A stretch of DNA of 62,137 nucleotides from Pseudomonadota bacterium (GCA_027365475.1 DAHXNI010000083.1:1-62137); one strand, 5' to 3'; positions 19,665-28,983 are shown, numbered from the stretch's first letter. Program-made: numbers and translations. The notes: generated by a model from the letters alone, not told the origin.

Positions 19665-20036
19665 TCAGCCCCGTGCAAGCAGCACAACGCCCAGAATGAT
19701 GACACAGATCCCCACCCACTGAACCGGGCCCAACCGCTCGGAAAAAATCGCCCAGGCCCCCAGCGCGGTCACCACATATCCCAGAGATAGCATCGGATAG
19801 GCCAGACTGACCTCGACCCTGGACAAGGCCAGTATCCAGACAACGAGGCTTGTCGCATAACAGACGAGCCCTCCGAGGAGGTAAGGATTCTGGGCCAGTA
19901 CCCAGCCGGCGCGTACGAGTGTGGGACCCGAAAGTCCGATATGCCCCATGCCCCGGACGGCAGCCTTGAGCAAAAGCTGGGCAACGGCGTTGAGCAGAAC
20001 GCCGGTCAGGATCAGGAGGAAGGCCAACCAGCTCAT
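19665..20036 (-). CDS. arnE: Small EamA/SMR-like membrane protein, probable L-Ara4N-lipid flippase subunit
   Basis: Four-helix inner-membrane protein of 123 residues, started at 20036 (MSWLAFLLILTGVLLNAVAQ) because that ATG overlaps the arnT stop by 4 bases. Segments such as LLLKAAVRGMG, YLLGGLVCYATSLVVWILAL and AYPMLSLGYVVTALGAWAIF resemble ArnE/ArnF and the small multidrug resistance fold. E. coli uses two such proteins; only one is present here, so it may work as a homodimer or the partner lies elsewhere. Confidence 0.8.
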   Translation of the reverse strand: MSWLAFLLILTGVLLNAVAQLLLKAAVRGMGHIGLSGPTLVRAGWVLAQNPYLLGGLVCYATSLVVWILALSRVEVSLAYPMLSLGYVVTALGAWAIFSERLGPVQWVGICVIILGVVLLARG

Positions 20037-21736
20037 GGATGCACCACCGCCACCCTGCGGGCGTTGGATGCGACCACCCGGAAAGGCCACCCGTCCTTGA
20101 CGAGTGTGCGATAGAGTGGCTTTTTGAGAATGGCCACCGCAAGCGGCTCAGCCCGCCAGATCCGGTGAAACTGGGCGAGACTCGGGATATACCGGCGGCG
20201 GGTGAGATGGCCGGCTTGCCTCGCAAGATTGATTCCATATCCGATCTCCCCCTGCCAGGCCACGAGGGTCAAGGTCCGTCTCAAATAGAAGGGCAGCGAC
20301 TGCTGGTAGTTGGCCACGATGTAGTATGGACGGAAAGCCTGATTCCAGGGGCGCAAGCTCTGCGCCAGTGCCCGCGTCGAGTAGATCGGATCGAGCGCTT
20401 GGGCGCTCCAGTTGAGACCCGAAATCGCGAGGAACCATCCACATGCCACAACCGTCACGATCGTGGTCGTCGCCGTCTCGTGTCGCCACATCCAGAATCC
20501 GGCCGCCGCGAAAATCAGAAGACAGGCAAACACGGAGAGCAATCCCGGTTCAAAGCGCAGGTAATCGGCCGCAAGCGACGCCCGGATGGAGGCGATCCAA
20601 ACCGGAGTGGCCGCAAGTCCCGCCAATCCGAGCCCCCCGGTGAGCAGGATTGCTGTGATGAGCCTCCGCGCACTTGTGCGGGCGAGTTCACGACCGATCA
20701 AAAGCGCCAGAGCGGGCATGATCGGAAGGATATAGCTCGGCAGTTTGGAACTCGAAAACGAAAAGAAGACGAAAATAAACACCGCATAGAGCCAAAGCAG
20801 CCAAACAGCATCGACCCGGCCGTCGGTTTCCTCCCGGGGCCTACGGAATCCATCACGGATGACGATCCAGGCTTCTCTCACCCAGGGCAGGACACCGAGC
20901 AGGAGAATCGGCAGAAAATACCAGAGCGGGCCCGGGCGATGGGCCGTGCCGTCGAGATAGCGGTCGAAATGCTGGTAGATGAAAAAATAGTGGAAAAACT
21001 CCGGGTTGCGGACGGTGACCCAGAAGAACCAGGGGACACCGACCAGTACGAACAAGGTCACCCCTCCGTAATAATGCAGCCGCTTGAGGAGGCGAACATC
21101 CCGCTGGATGAGGACGTAGAGCAGGAGCACGGCTCCAGGCAAAACAATTCCGATCAATCCCTTGCTCATCACGGCCAGGGCGGACGCCACCCAGCTCACG
21201 TACATGTAGGCCCGCCGCCGCGGAATGCGGTCCGGTTCGGATTGGGCCAGAAGGAAGGTCACGAGATTGAGCGTCATCCAGAAGGTGACGCCCATATCCA
21301 GGGTATCGAAATGCGCCATGATGACCAGGTAGAGGCTGCTCAGGGCCACACAGGATGCGAGCCAGCCCGCGCGCCACCCCCAGAGCCGAGAACCGGCAAA
21401 ACCGATCAAGATCAGGGTGAGAAAACCCGTCACGGCACTGTACAGCCGTGCGGACCAGGTGTGCTCGCCAAACAGGGTGAAACTGAGCGCCGTGGCCCAA
21501 TACTGGAGCGCCGGTTTTTCGAAATACTTGAAGCCATCGAGGCGCGGGGTAAGCCAGTTTCCGGTCTGGACCATCTCGCGGGCAATTTCGGCATAACGCC
21601 CCTCGTCGGTCTGGAAGAGCGCGCGGTGTCCGATGGTGCCGAACCAGATCACAGCGAAGAGGAGGCACAAGGCCCACACACCCCACAGCCGGTGGGATGG
21701 GGAGCGAAAGCTATTTTGCGTTGAATCCAAGGACAA
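20033..21736 (-). CDS. arnT: L-Ara4N lipid A transferase (GT83, ArnT-like)
   Basis: Polytopic inner-membrane glycosyltransferase that moves L-Ara4N from the undecaprenyl carrier to lipid A on the periplasmic side. The 567-residue protein has the GT83/PMT pattern: a first helix (LWGVWALCLLFAVIWFG), then the acidic loop TDEGRYAEIAREMVQTG and GFKYFEKPALQYWA, then about 11 further helices and a C-terminal periplasmic part. The start is probably TTG at 21736, as no ATG fits before the first helix. It is the first gene of the arn run, with a TATAAT -10 sequence about 25 bases upstream. Confidence 0.88.
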   Translation of the reverse strand: MSLDSTQNSFRSPSHRLWGVWALCLLFAVIWFGTIGHRALFQTDEGRYAEIAREMVQTGNWLTPRLDGFKYFEKPALQYWATALSFTLFGEHTWSARLYSAVTGFLTLILIGFAGSRLWGWRAGWLASCVALSSLYLVIMAHFDTLDMGVTFWMTLNLVTFLLAQSEPDRIPRRRAYMYVSWVASALAVMSKGLIGIVLPGAVLLLYVLIQRDVRLLKRLHYYGGVTLFVLVGVPWFFWVTVRNPEFFHYFFIYQHFDRYLDGTAHRPGPLWYFLPILLLGVLPWVREAWIVIRDGFRRPREETDGRVDAVWLLWLYAVFIFVFFSFSSSKLPSYILPIMPALALLIGRELARTSARRLITAILLTGGLGLAGLAATPVWIASIRASLAADYLRFEPGLLSVFACLLIFAAAGFWMWRHETATTTIVTVVACGWFLAISGLNWSAQALDPIYSTRALAQSLRPWNQAFRPYYIVANYQQSLPFYLRRTLTLVAWQGEIGYGINLARQAGHLTRRRYIPSLAQFHRIWRAEPLAVAILKKPLYRTLVKDGWPFRVVASNARRVAVVHP

Positions 21737-21759
21737 TCTGGCCTAACCCCGTTTTACGA

Positions 21760-21765
21760 ATTATA
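21760..21765 (-). promoter_or_regulatory. Candidate -10 box (TATAAT) for the arn run
   Basis: A perfect TATAAT is read on the minus strand, 24 bases before the proposed arnT start. No good -35 box lies 16-18 bases further upstream, so an activator (as with PmrA or PhoP at other arn operons) could be needed; I see no clear direct-repeat box for those regulators. Confidence 0.45.
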
Positions 21766-21903
21766 GCCGCCTTTCCCGACATCCCGGTGACGCCCTCACC
21801 TGATTCGGCAGGGCGGACAGTCTTGACCGGCTGATGGAAGGCAAAGTGCGGACCTGAACGAGCGCTCGACACGTAGTAGAATTCCATTTTTGGGGAACAC
21901 CCG

Positions 21904-23091
21904 GTGGCTCACGCCTTAGAAACCCATCTGGTCGAGGCGCTCGCCGATCTCGGCGCCCAGGGGCTCCACAAGTCGGAACGGATCCTGGCTTCGCCGCAAG
22001 GGGCCCGGGTTCGTCTCGCGGATGGCCGCGAACTCATCAACCTCTGTGCCAACAATTATCTGGGACTCGCGAACCATCCTGCCCTGATCGCCCGTGCCCA
22101 GACGGCACTTGCGGATCACGGTTATGGTCTCGCTTCGGTTCGTTTCATCTGCGGTACCCAGGACCTCCATATCGAACTCGAGCAGCGGCTCGCCGATTTC
22201 CTGGGCTACCCCGCGAGCATCCTCTATTCGTCCTGTTTCGACGCCAATGGCGGACTGTTCGAGACCCTGCTCGGGGAAGAGGATGTGGTGATCAGTGATG
22301 CACTCAACCATGCGAGCCTGATCGATGGGATCCGCCTGTCCAAAGCCCAGCGTCTGCGTTATCCCAACCGTGACCTCGATGCACTGGAGGGGGAGCTCAA
22401 GAAATCCCGCTCGGCCCGGTTCCGGATGATCGTGACTGACGGCGTTTTTTCGATGGACGGCGTTGAGGCCGATCTTCGTGGCATTGCGACACTGGCGGAA
22501 CGCTATGATGCGATCGTCATGGTTGACGATTCCCACGCCGTGGGCTTCAGGGGTCCGGAAGGAAGCGGCACTCCCGAACAGCAAGGCGTCAGGGGACGGG
22601 TCCATATCGTGACCGGGACACTGGGCAAGGCTTTGGGCGGCGGGAGCGGCGGTTACACGGCCTCGTCCGGACCCGTCGTCGACTGGCTGCGCCAACGGTC
22701 GCGACCCTACCTGTTCTCGAACAGCCTGCCGCCCGCGATCGTTGCAGCCTCCCTGGCGGCCCTCGAGCTTATCCGGAGCGACCCGTCTCCGCGGGAACGC
22801 CTGCATGCCAATGCCGTGCATTTCCGCGCGGGACTGGATGCACTCGGTTTCGAACTCGTGCCCGGATCCCATCCAATCATTCCGATTCTGCTCCATGATG
22901 CGCACCGGGCCCAAAAAATGGCCGAGGCACTCCTTGAGGAAGGAGTTTACGCCATCGGGTTCTCGTTCCCGGTCGTTCCCAAGGGCCAGGCGCGGATCCG
23001 GACCCAGGTTTCCGCCGCACACAACCCCGCCGATCTCGACCAGGCACTCGAGGCGTTCGAGCGAGCCGGACGCCGGGTCGGCCTTTTATAA
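21904..23091 (+). CDS. kbl: Glycine C-acetyltransferase (2-amino-3-ketobutyrate CoA ligase)
   Basis: PLP enzyme that splits 2-amino-3-ketobutyrate with CoA into glycine and acetyl-CoA, the second step of threonine breakdown. At 395 residues it is full length, starting at GTG 21904 with GGGGA upstream. Motifs are [62 protein letters not shown] and the PLP-lysine [16 protein letters not shown]. tdh, the first step of the pathway, follows 11 bases downstream. Confidence 0.95.
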   Translation: MAHALETHLVEALADLGAQGLHKSERILASPQGARVRLADGRELINLCANNYLGLANHPALIARAQTALADHGYGLASVRFICGTQDLHIELEQRLADFLGYPASILYSSCFDANGGLFETLLGEEDVVISDALNHASLIDGIRLSKAQRLRYPNRDLDALEGELKKSRSARFRMIVTDGVFSMDGVEADLRGIATLAERYDAIVMVDDSHAVGFRGPEGSGTPEQQGVRGRVHIVTGTLGKALGGGSGGYTASSGPVVDWLRQRSRPYLFSNSLPPAIVAASLAALELIRSDPSPRERLHANAVHFRAGLDALGFELVPGSHPIIPILLHDAHRAQKMAEALLEEGVYAIGFSFPVVPKGQARIRTQVSAAHNPADLDQALEAFERAGRRVGLL

Positions 23092-23102
23092 GGTCCCACA
23101 TC

Positions 23103-24164
23103 ATGAAAGCATTGGTCAAAAAGGAATCCCGCCCCGGACTGTGGCTCGAATCCGTTCCGGAACCTGCGGTCGGACTGAACGATGTGCTCATCCGCACACG
23201 CAAGACGGCGATCTGCGGAACTGATATCCACATCTATCAATGGGATGCCTGGGCACAGAAAACCGTCCCGGTACCCCTCACCACCGGCCATGAGTTCGTG
23301 GGGGCAATCGCAGCGATGGGCAGCGAGGTCCGCGGCCTCTCGATTGGGCAGCGGGTTTCAGGCGAGGGACACCTCACCTGTGGACACTGCCGTAATTGCC
23401 GGGCCGGTCGCCGCCATCTCTGCCCGAACACGATCGGTCTCGGTGTCCAGCGAACCGGCTGTTTCGCAGAATACCTGTCGCTTCCCGCCACAAATGTTTT
23501 CCCCCTGCCGGACGCGATCCCGGACCGCATTGCCGCATTCCTGGACCCGCTCGGGAATGCGGCACACACAGCCTTGAGTTTTGATCTCGTCGGGGAAGAC
23601 GTGCTCATCACGGGAGCCGGCCCGATTGGTGTGATGGCCACAGCCATCGCCCGGCATGTGGGTGCGCGTCACATCGTCGTTACCGATGTGAACGACTACC
23701 GGCTGGATCTGGCGCGGAAACTCGGAGCGACGGCTGCGATCAACACCCTTCAGGAATCGCTCCCTGAAACCATGCGCAAACTCGGTCTCACTGAGGGTTT
23801 TGACGTGGGCCTTGAGATGTCCGGCCATGCCGAGGCGATTCGGCTCCTCTTGTCCTCGATGCGCAACGGGGGTTCCCTGGCGCTTTTGGGAATATCCTCC
23901 GGAAGCTTTGAAATTGACTGGAACACGATCATCTTTCGCGGCCTGCACCTCAAGGGAATCTATGGCCGCGAGATTTTCGAGACCTGGTACAAAGTCGCAG
24001 CCATGCTGGAAAGCGGGCTCAATGTCGAAGCGGTCCTCACCCACTCGTTTGCGGCGCCGGATTATGAAAAGGCGTTTGAGGTCATGCGCACCGGCCAATC
24101 GGGAAAGGTGATACTCGACTGGAATGCGGATGCCTTCTCCGGCACCACTCAGCCCCGAGGCTGA
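23103..24164 (+). CDS. tdh: L-threonine 3-dehydrogenase (zinc-dependent)
   Basis: Medium-chain zinc alcohol dehydrogenase that oxidises threonine to 2-amino-3-ketobutyrate with NAD+. The 353-residue protein shows the catalytic zinc ligands in [12 protein letters not shown] and TTGHEFVG, the structural zinc cysteines in [15 protein letters not shown], and the Rossmann motif [17 protein letters not shown]. It follows kbl with an 11-base gap, and its 3' end overlaps the next gene by 41 bases. Confidence 0.95.
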   Translation: MKALVKKESRPGLWLESVPEPAVGLNDVLIRTRKTAICGTDIHIYQWDAWAQKTVPVPLTTGHEFVGAIAAMGSEVRGLSIGQRVSGEGHLTCGHCRNCRAGRRHLCPNTIGLGVQRTGCFAEYLSLPATNVFPLPDAIPDRIAAFLDPLGNAAHTALSFDLVGEDVLITGAGPIGVMATAIARHVGARHIVVTDVNDYRLDLARKLGATAAINTLQESLPETMRKLGLTEGFDVGLEMSGHAEAIRLLLSSMRNGGSLALLGISSGSFEIDWNTIIFRGLHLKGIYGREIFETWYKVAAMLESGLNVEAVLTHSFAAPDYEKAFEVMRTGQSGKVILDWNADAFSGTTQPRG

Positions 24165-25758
24165 AAAGCGCCTCCTCGAAGCCGCCGGGTACTACCACGC
24201 TCGGGATCTTGAGGGAGCGCTGGTCCAGGTGCGTGCACTCCTGAAAGACACGGGTCCCTCAGCTCCCGTCTTGGAGCTTCTGGGGCTGGTCCTCCTCTCG
24301 CACCACGAACCGCAGAAGGCAGCGGACGCGCTGCGCCAGGCACTGCGTCTCAATCCCGATTCACCCACCATTCTTTTCGCTCTGGGCGTCGCCTTTTCGG
24401 ATCAGGGCCTCTGGCGGGACGCACGGGACTGCTACGACCGGCTGCTCGCTGCGTGGCCCCAGCACGTCGAAGCCCACTTCAATCGGGCACGCGCACTCGA
24501 AGAACTCGGCGCCATCCAGGCGGCCCAGGCCGCTTATGCCGCCTGTCTCGAAATGGCGCCCCATCACCTCGAGGCCGCTGCCCACTACGCCGCGCTCCTT
24601 GAGGAAAGCAACCAGCTGGAAGAGGCCCGTCGGTGGGTAACTCGGGCGCGTGCGGGTCATCCCGGTCATGTTCTGACCCGCATGGTCGCAGCCCAACTCG
24701 ATCTTCGCACGGGACATTTCGAGGAAGCACTCCACGAGTTGAATGCCCTGGCTTCCGAACATCCATCCCCCATGAACCAGGCCGTGATCGCCGGGAGACG
24801 AGTTCGGGCACTCGACGCGCTCGGTCGCTATCCGGACGCCTTCCGGGCGGCAGAGGAAGGACATACCCTCTTGGCACACCTTGAGGCCGGCCACGCGATG
24901 CGCGGACCCTACGGGATTGAAACCGTCGACCGCTTGGTCCAGCACATCCCCAACATGCGCACCAGTCCTGCAACCGCTGACCCTAACCTACTGGGTCACC
25001 ACTTGGTTTTTCTGGTGGGGTTCCCGCGTTCGGGAACCACCCTGCTCGATCGGATGCTCGCAGCCCATCCGGATATCGCTGTTCTCGAAGAAGAGAATCC
25101 CTTCTCAGCCCCTCTCACGGCACTCCTTGATCTCCTCGACCAGAATGTCACCGACCCCCTCTCCCACCCACTCGTGCAAAGCGCCCTCGCATCCGCTACC
25201 CAGCGGATCGCATCACTCAAACCGGGTCGTGACGGGCGCATCGTGGACAAGCTGCCACTCAATAGCATTTATGCGGGCTGGCTCCACCTCCTCCTGCCCG
25301 AAGCCCGCTTCGTAGTTGCGATCCGGGATCCGCGCGATGTCTGTCTCAGTTGTTTTCTCCAGGTTTTTGTTCCCAACCCGGCCATGCGCCAGTTCTGGTC
25401 GCTCGCGGGCACGGTCCATTATTACGACCGGGTCATGACCATTTTGACGCAGAGCCAAAAGCGGATCATTCCCGATTCCAGAATCCGGATGGTGCACTAC
25501 GAAGCACTTCTCGGGAACCCCGTTTCCATCCTCAGGCATCTCACGGATTTTCTCGGCATCCGTTTTGTGCCCGCGATGGCTGAACCGCACCGCTCCATTC
25601 GAGGCGAGCGGATCGGAACGCCCAGTTACGATCAGGTGGCCCGTCCGCTTTACCCGGACAGTATTGGACGGTGGCGCAACTACCGTACCGAACTTCTACC
25701 CATTTTGCCTCGACTCGAATCCTGGGTTCGTCATTGGGGATATGAATCGGCGGAATGA
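24124..25758 (+). CDS. TPR-repeat sulfotransferase family protein
   Basis: 544 residues. Residues about 8-240 form TPR-like helical pairs ([60 protein letters not shown]). Residues about 290-540 form a sulfotransferase domain with the PAPS 5'-phosphosulfate loop [14 protein letters not shown], and [16 protein letters not shown] with the Arg of the 3'-phosphate site. The substrate is unknown; TPR-sulfotransferases of this build are often cytoplasmic and may modify proteins or sugars. The gene overlaps tdh by 41 bases with two in-frame ATGs (24124, 24130), so it is probably cotranscribed with kbl-tdh without an obvious metabolic link. Confidence 0.82.
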   Translation: MRMPSPAPLSPEAEKRLLEAAGYYHARDLEGALVQVRALLKDTGPSAPVLELLGLVLLSHHEPQKAADALRQALRLNPDSPTILFALGVAFSDQGLWRDARDCYDRLLAAWPQHVEAHFNRARALEELGAIQAAQAAYAACLEMAPHHLEAAAHYAALLEESNQLEEARRWVTRARAGHPGHVLTRMVAAQLDLRTGHFEEALHELNALASEHPSPMNQAVIAGRRVRALDALGRYPDAFRAAEEGHTLLAHLEAGHAMRGPYGIETVDRLVQHIPNMRTSPATADPNLLGHHLVFLVGFPRSGTTLLDRMLAAHPDIAVLEEENPFSAPLTALLDLLDQNVTDPLSHPLVQSALASATQRIASLKPGRDGRIVDKLPLNSIYAGWLHLLLPEARFVVAIRDPRDVCLSCFLQVFVPNPAMRQFWSLAGTVHYYDRVMTILTQSQKRIIPDSRIRMVHYEALLGNPVSILRHLTDFLGIRFVPAMAEPHRSIRGERIGTPSYDQVARPLYPDSIGRWRNYRTELLPILPRLESWVRHWGYESAE

Positions 25759-25895
25759 ACCATTTCGCCTATCGAATCGGCTCAAGCCGGAGTGCATGCC
25801 CTGCCAGCCGGTTTCCGGTCGCAGGCAGGAACCCTCCTCGAACCGGCCTTTCGCGGTAGAATCAATCAGGCTTGAAACAATCCAGGGGAGCATGC

Positions 25896-26393
25896 ATGAC
25901 GCACCCACGGGTTTGGGGAACCTTCCCTTGGCGAACCCCATCCCACCACAGAGCGGATCTGGTATCACTTTGGTCTTCTCTGGTTCTGTGGGCGGTGCTC
26001 CCGCTTTTTTTGATGGCGTGCAGTGTCTTGGCACACGCTGCCACGCAGCCTCTCCGACCACCCCTCAAAACCATCCGTCCCGGACTCCGGGCCCCTCGGG
26101 GCTGGACGCAGGGCCAATGGAAAAAAGGCTGGCATCATGGGCGCTACGGCTGGTGGTGGCGGAGTCGGAACCGCTGGTACTTCTACCTCACGCCATTTGA
26201 GCCGTACCCGCCCTACTATGGATCGGGTCCGATCCCGTTGACCGACACCCCGGCGCCTGATTTCTTCGCGGTCCCGCTGAGCGGCACGCCCAGTCTCTCG
26301 CGCTGGTACTGCCTGAGCCCTCCCGGGTTCTATCCTTTCGTGACGAGTTGCTCAGGAGGCTGGACCGAAGTCGTCGGCCCGCCGACACCGTAA
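25896..26393 (+). CDS. Small exported aromatic-rich protein of unknown function
   Basis: 165 residues from the ATG at 25896, chosen because GGGGAG lies 6 bases upstream. A long N-region precedes a hydrophobic signal-like segment (LVLWAVLPLFLMACSVLAHA). That segment contains a Cys in MAC-S, so it may be a lipoprotein; cleavage after AHA is the alternative. The mature part is rich in Trp, Tyr and Pro (GWTQGQWKKGWHHGRYGWWW, RWYFYLTPFEPYPPYYG). It ends with WYCLSPPGFYPFVTSC and GGWTEVVGPPTP, a Trp-Tyr-Cys, Tyr-Pro, Cys, Gly-Gly-Trp pattern seen at the C-terminus of other small proteobacterial envelope proteins. Function unknown. Confidence 0.7.
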   Translation: MTHPRVWGTFPWRTPSHHRADLVSLWSSLVLWAVLPLFLMACSVLAHAATQPLRPPLKTIRPGLRAPRGWTQGQWKKGWHHGRYGWWWRSRNRWYFYLTPFEPYPPYYGSGPIPLTDTPAPDFFAVPLSGTPSLSRWYCLSPPGFYPFVTSCSGGWTEVVGPPTP

Positions 26394-26418
26394 CCCACCG
26401 ATGCCTGTGGAGACTGCC

Positions 26419-26850
26419 ATGTCCGATGATCTGCAACGTGTTCGAGTCGACTATTTGAGCGAACATCGTTTTCGCGCATCCAACGAAACAGGGCTCGCCA
26501 TGAACATGGACGGTGGCGATCCCGCCAAAGACCTGAAACCGATGGAGATCCTCCTGGCCGCACTGGGCGGTTGCACCGGAATCGATGTTGTCGACATCAT
26601 GCGCAAGAAACGCGCCCCTCTCGCACGCTACCGGATCGAGGTCGAGGGTGTGCGGGCGCCGGATCATCCGCGACGTTTTCTCACGATCACTGTCCGTCAC
26701 ATCGGATCCGGACCGGATGTGACCTTGGCAGCGTTCCAGCGTGCGGTAGAACTTTCACATGACCGCTACTGCTCCGTGAGCGCGAGTCTCAGCGCGAACG
26801 TTCGCGCTGAAGTTGAGCTCGAGGCGTCGAGCGGAACACCTGCCGCTTAA
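26419..26850 (+). CDS. OsmC-family peroxiredoxin-like protein
   Basis: 143 residues from the ATG at 26419 (MSDDLQRVRVDYL), with GTGGAG 6 bases upstream. OsmC/Ohr proteins reduce organic hydroperoxides with a Cys pair. The first Cys is in LAALGGCTGIDVVDIMRKKR and the second in DRYCSVSASLS. The sequence is closer to YhfA-type OsmC proteins than to Ohr. It ends directly before the IS66-like remnant, whose first bases lie just beyond the stop. Confidence 0.88.
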   Translation: MSDDLQRVRVDYLSEHRFRASNETGLAMNMDGGDPAKDLKPMEILLAALGGCTGIDVVDIMRKKRAPLARYRIEVEGVRAPDHPRRFLTITVRHIGSGPDVTLAAFQRAVELSHDRYCSVSASLSANVRAEVELEASSGTPAA

Positions 26851-26851
26851 A

Positions 26852-26958
26852 TTGAAGTTCCTCCGATAAACACCCCCGAACTGCACAAAAAGATGTGGTC
26901 AATCAAGGCACCGGGTGGATTTCGGTCTGCCGATGTGTAGGCCTGCACACGACGAATG
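26852..26958 (+). repeat. Direct repeat copy 1 flanking the Fic locus
   Basis: This segment begins TTGAAGTTCCTCCGATAAAC and ends GCCTGCACACGACGAATGA. It matches 29218-29332 in the same orientation, with scattered mismatches and small indels, so the two copies bracket the Fic gene and its upstream repeats. Confidence 0.85.
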
Positions 26959-27315
26959 AAGCTCGTGATCGCCAAACTCAGGCGCGATCGCTTTGGTCCC
27001 CGCTTTGAGCGCACCGCCCGTCTGCTGGACCAGAGGGAGCTGCGACTGGAAGAGCTGGAAGCTACGGCCACCGAGAAGACTGCTGCCAGAACAACGAATG
27101 GCGCAGCCTGCACCCGCAAGAAACCCTCACGCAAGCCGTTCCCCGCTCATCTGCCACGCGGGCGGGTTGTGATCCCCGGTCCGACATCCTGCGCCGGCTG
27201 TGGCGGCACGAACCTCTGCAAGCTCGGTGAAGACGTTACCGAAACACTGGTGGTCACTCCCCGCATGCTTACTTCGGTTCTGTTTCGCCAGCAAGATATT
27301 ATTGTGCTGGTCTAA
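26852..27315 (+). pseudogene. tnpC: IS66-like transposase (TnpC) N-terminal fragment
   Basis: The open part (from 26956) reads IAKLRRDRFGPRFER, LDQRELRLEELEA, RKPFPAHLPRGRVVIPG, CAGCGGTNLCKLGEDVTE and VVTPRML. This is the usual IS66 TnpC order: coiled-coil, Lys/Arg-rich segment, zinc-finger-like CxxC, then GEDVTE. Homology stops near 27265, so the DDE catalytic domain is absent. The 5' part (26852-26955) contains a stop and frame change. Its first 105 bases recur at 29218-29332. It begins with the same 14-base terminal sequence as that copy. Confidence 0.78.
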
Positions 27316-28865
27316 GAACGCACCTTTGCGCCCACCTGCTTTATGGACCACCGCACCCGCTCCGCGATGAAAGTGGCGAACGGCTCGATATTCATGTCGA
27401 TGCTGGCGCGGTCCAACGCCGCCAGATAGGCGTCACGGTCATCGACGCGGATCACCGTCCACGGATAGCCGCCCGATGCCAGCATCGCGTTCATCAGAAA
27501 ACGGGCCATACGCCCGTTGCCGTCCGGGTATGGATGGATATAGCCGAACAGCCAGTGGCCGAGGACGGCACGGACGCCGGGATCGAATTCTTTTTCGAGA
27601 TGATCGAAAAGCGCCGGCATGGCGTCGCGCACGGCTTCCCAGCGCGGCGGCACGTACCGCGAAGTGCGTAGATAGACTGCGTCGTTCCGGTAGCCTGCCA
27701 GTGCTCCGGCGGGAATGACGCCCGCCGCGACGCAGGGCTGGAACAGTTCGCGATACCAGTCCCTGTGAGCCGTGCGCACGAGCGCACCGGCATTACCGCC
27801 TGCAATTATTCTTGCGACAGTTCCTGTCACGGTCTGGAACGCCTGCCAGTAGCCACGTGCCGCCAGCGCATCGCGGCTCTTGCGATCATCATCATGATGA
27901 TCGGGGTCCCAGCCCTCTTCTCTCACCCTTTCGATCAGCGCGGGCGTGACGCTGTAGCCTTCAATTGACAGGGAGTGGTAGGCATCGTTCTTGTAGATAT
28001 CATCCACGAATCGCAGATACGCCTTCTTGTCTTTGGGCAAACCCGGCGCTTGTGGAAGCGTATCGACGACCGCTTCCCGCATCGATTCCCACATGGCTTG
28101 CATGCGCCCGACAATAGGCGCTGCCGCGACAGGCAACGCGGCGAATGTCTTTTCCGGCGCGAAGGGATCGGCTTCGCGCACATCGTATCCAGCAGCCTTC
28201 ATCGTTTTCACGACCTCTTCGGCGATCTGCGGACGGCCAATGTGGCGAAACGCTCCGGCGATTTGTCCTGCTTTTGCCGAGTGGCCACCGTTGAGAAGAA
28301 TTCGCAGCACGTCCGATGCGTCGGGCATGCTTGCCAGCACCACCTGCGTCTCGATGGGTTTGCGTACAAAGAAACCTTCCGTGACCTTCACCAGTGCCGC
28401 CGCAGGAGAAAACAACCGCAACCCATCCTTGACCGACATGTCCGACATCGACAGCGCTTTTTTCTGTTTAAGATCATAGAGTGACGTACCGAACAGCAGC
28501 TTCATCGTGTGGTTGCTGCCCTTCGGGCTGTAGACCACCACTTGTTTCGGAATGACCGTATTCTGCGCATGCAGAAAAAGCGACTGCTCGGGCGACAGGT
28601 GCCACTTATCCCCGAAGCGCGCATTGCAGTAGCAGGCACAAAATTCCCAGAATGACGCATACCATGGTGTGCTATCGCCCGCGCGCGTGCTCGGGCTGGA
28701 CGAAATCAGCCAGCCCTTCACCACGTCCCGGAGGAAGCCGTTGCGAAGCAGCCACTCCCGGTGTGTACGGCTTAGCTGCCTCGACCGGAATACACGTCGC
28801 CCGCCCTGCTGGAGCATCTGAAGCGCGGCGAGCGATTCAGCCAGTTTTTCATTCGGTTTGGGCAT
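27312..28865 (-). CDS. Fic-domain protein with AbiEi-like N-terminal half
   Basis: 517 residues from the ATG at 28865 (MPKPNEKLAESLAAL); frames open further upstream to a TTG inside the repeats, which I reject. Residues about 5-55 look like a winged helix (FRSRQLSRTHREWLLRNGFL, VVKGWLI). About 60-250 resembles the C-terminal domain of AbiEi antitoxins. The C-terminal part is Fic, with the AMPylation motif HPYPDGNGRMAR (His at about 444) in place of HPFxxGNGR. An inhibitory motif SLSIEG at about 298-303 fits the [S/T]xxxE[G/N] rule, so the enzyme is probably self-inhibited. Fic proteins usually AMPylate target proteins. The gene has its own repeat-rich promoter region and sits between IS66-like fragments. 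Confidence 0.85.
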   Translation of the reverse strand: MPKPNEKLAESLAALQMLQQGGRRVFRSRQLSRTHREWLLRNGFLRDVVKGWLISSSPSTRAGDSTPWYASFWEFCACYCNARFGDKWHLSPEQSLFLHAQNTVIPKQVVVYSPKGSNHTMKLLFGTSLYDLKQKKALSMSDMSVKDGLRLFSPAAALVKVTEGFFVRKPIETQVVLASMPDASDVLRILLNGGHSAKAGQIAGAFRHIGRPQIAEEVVKTMKAAGYDVREADPFAPEKTFAALPVAAAPIVGRMQAMWESMREAVVDTLPQAPGLPKDKKAYLRFVDDIYKNDAYHSLSIEGYSVTPALIERVREEGWDPDHHDDDRKSRDALAARGYWQAFQTVTGTVARIIAGGNAGALVRTAHRDWYRELFQPCVAAGVIPAGALAGYRNDAVYLRTSRYVPPRWEAVRDAMPALFDHLEKEFDPGVRAVLGHWLFGYIHPYPDGNGRMARFLMNAMLASGGYPWTVIRVDDRDAYLAALDRASIDMNIEPFATFIAERVRWSIKQVGAKVRS

Positions 28866-28887
28866 GTGAGCGGTCCCGCCAGGTGAT

Positions 28888-28983
28888 GACAAGCTTATCG
28901 TGCCGTGCAACTACAAGCATGTTGTGCTGTGTATATACAAGCATATACTGCTGTGTAATTGCAAGCTTATTATGCTTCTCACC
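28888..28983. repeat. Four 24-bp tandem repeats (iterons) upstream of the Fic gene
   Basis: Copies start at 28888, 28912, 28936 and 28960, exactly 24 bases apart. The shared core on the plus strand is CAAGC(T/A)T(A/G)T, two to three variable bases, then TGC(C/T)GTG; the last copy is the most diverged. They begin 23 bases upstream of the Fic start codon and cover the place where its promoter should be. This suggests a multi-site operator, perhaps for the protein's own winged helix. It is not a CRISPR array because there are no spacers. Confidence 0.85.

Noticed and set aside
20039-21724. 561-codon plus-strand frame opposite arnT
   Set aside because: Exact antisense shadow of arnT with a polar, low-complexity translation and no motif.
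21916-23022. 368-codon minus-strand frame opposite kbl
   Set aside because: Shadow of kbl, which has all catalytic motifs.
28888-28983. Possible CRISPR-like array
   Set aside because: The repeats are back-to-back without spacers and only four in number; they are iterons.
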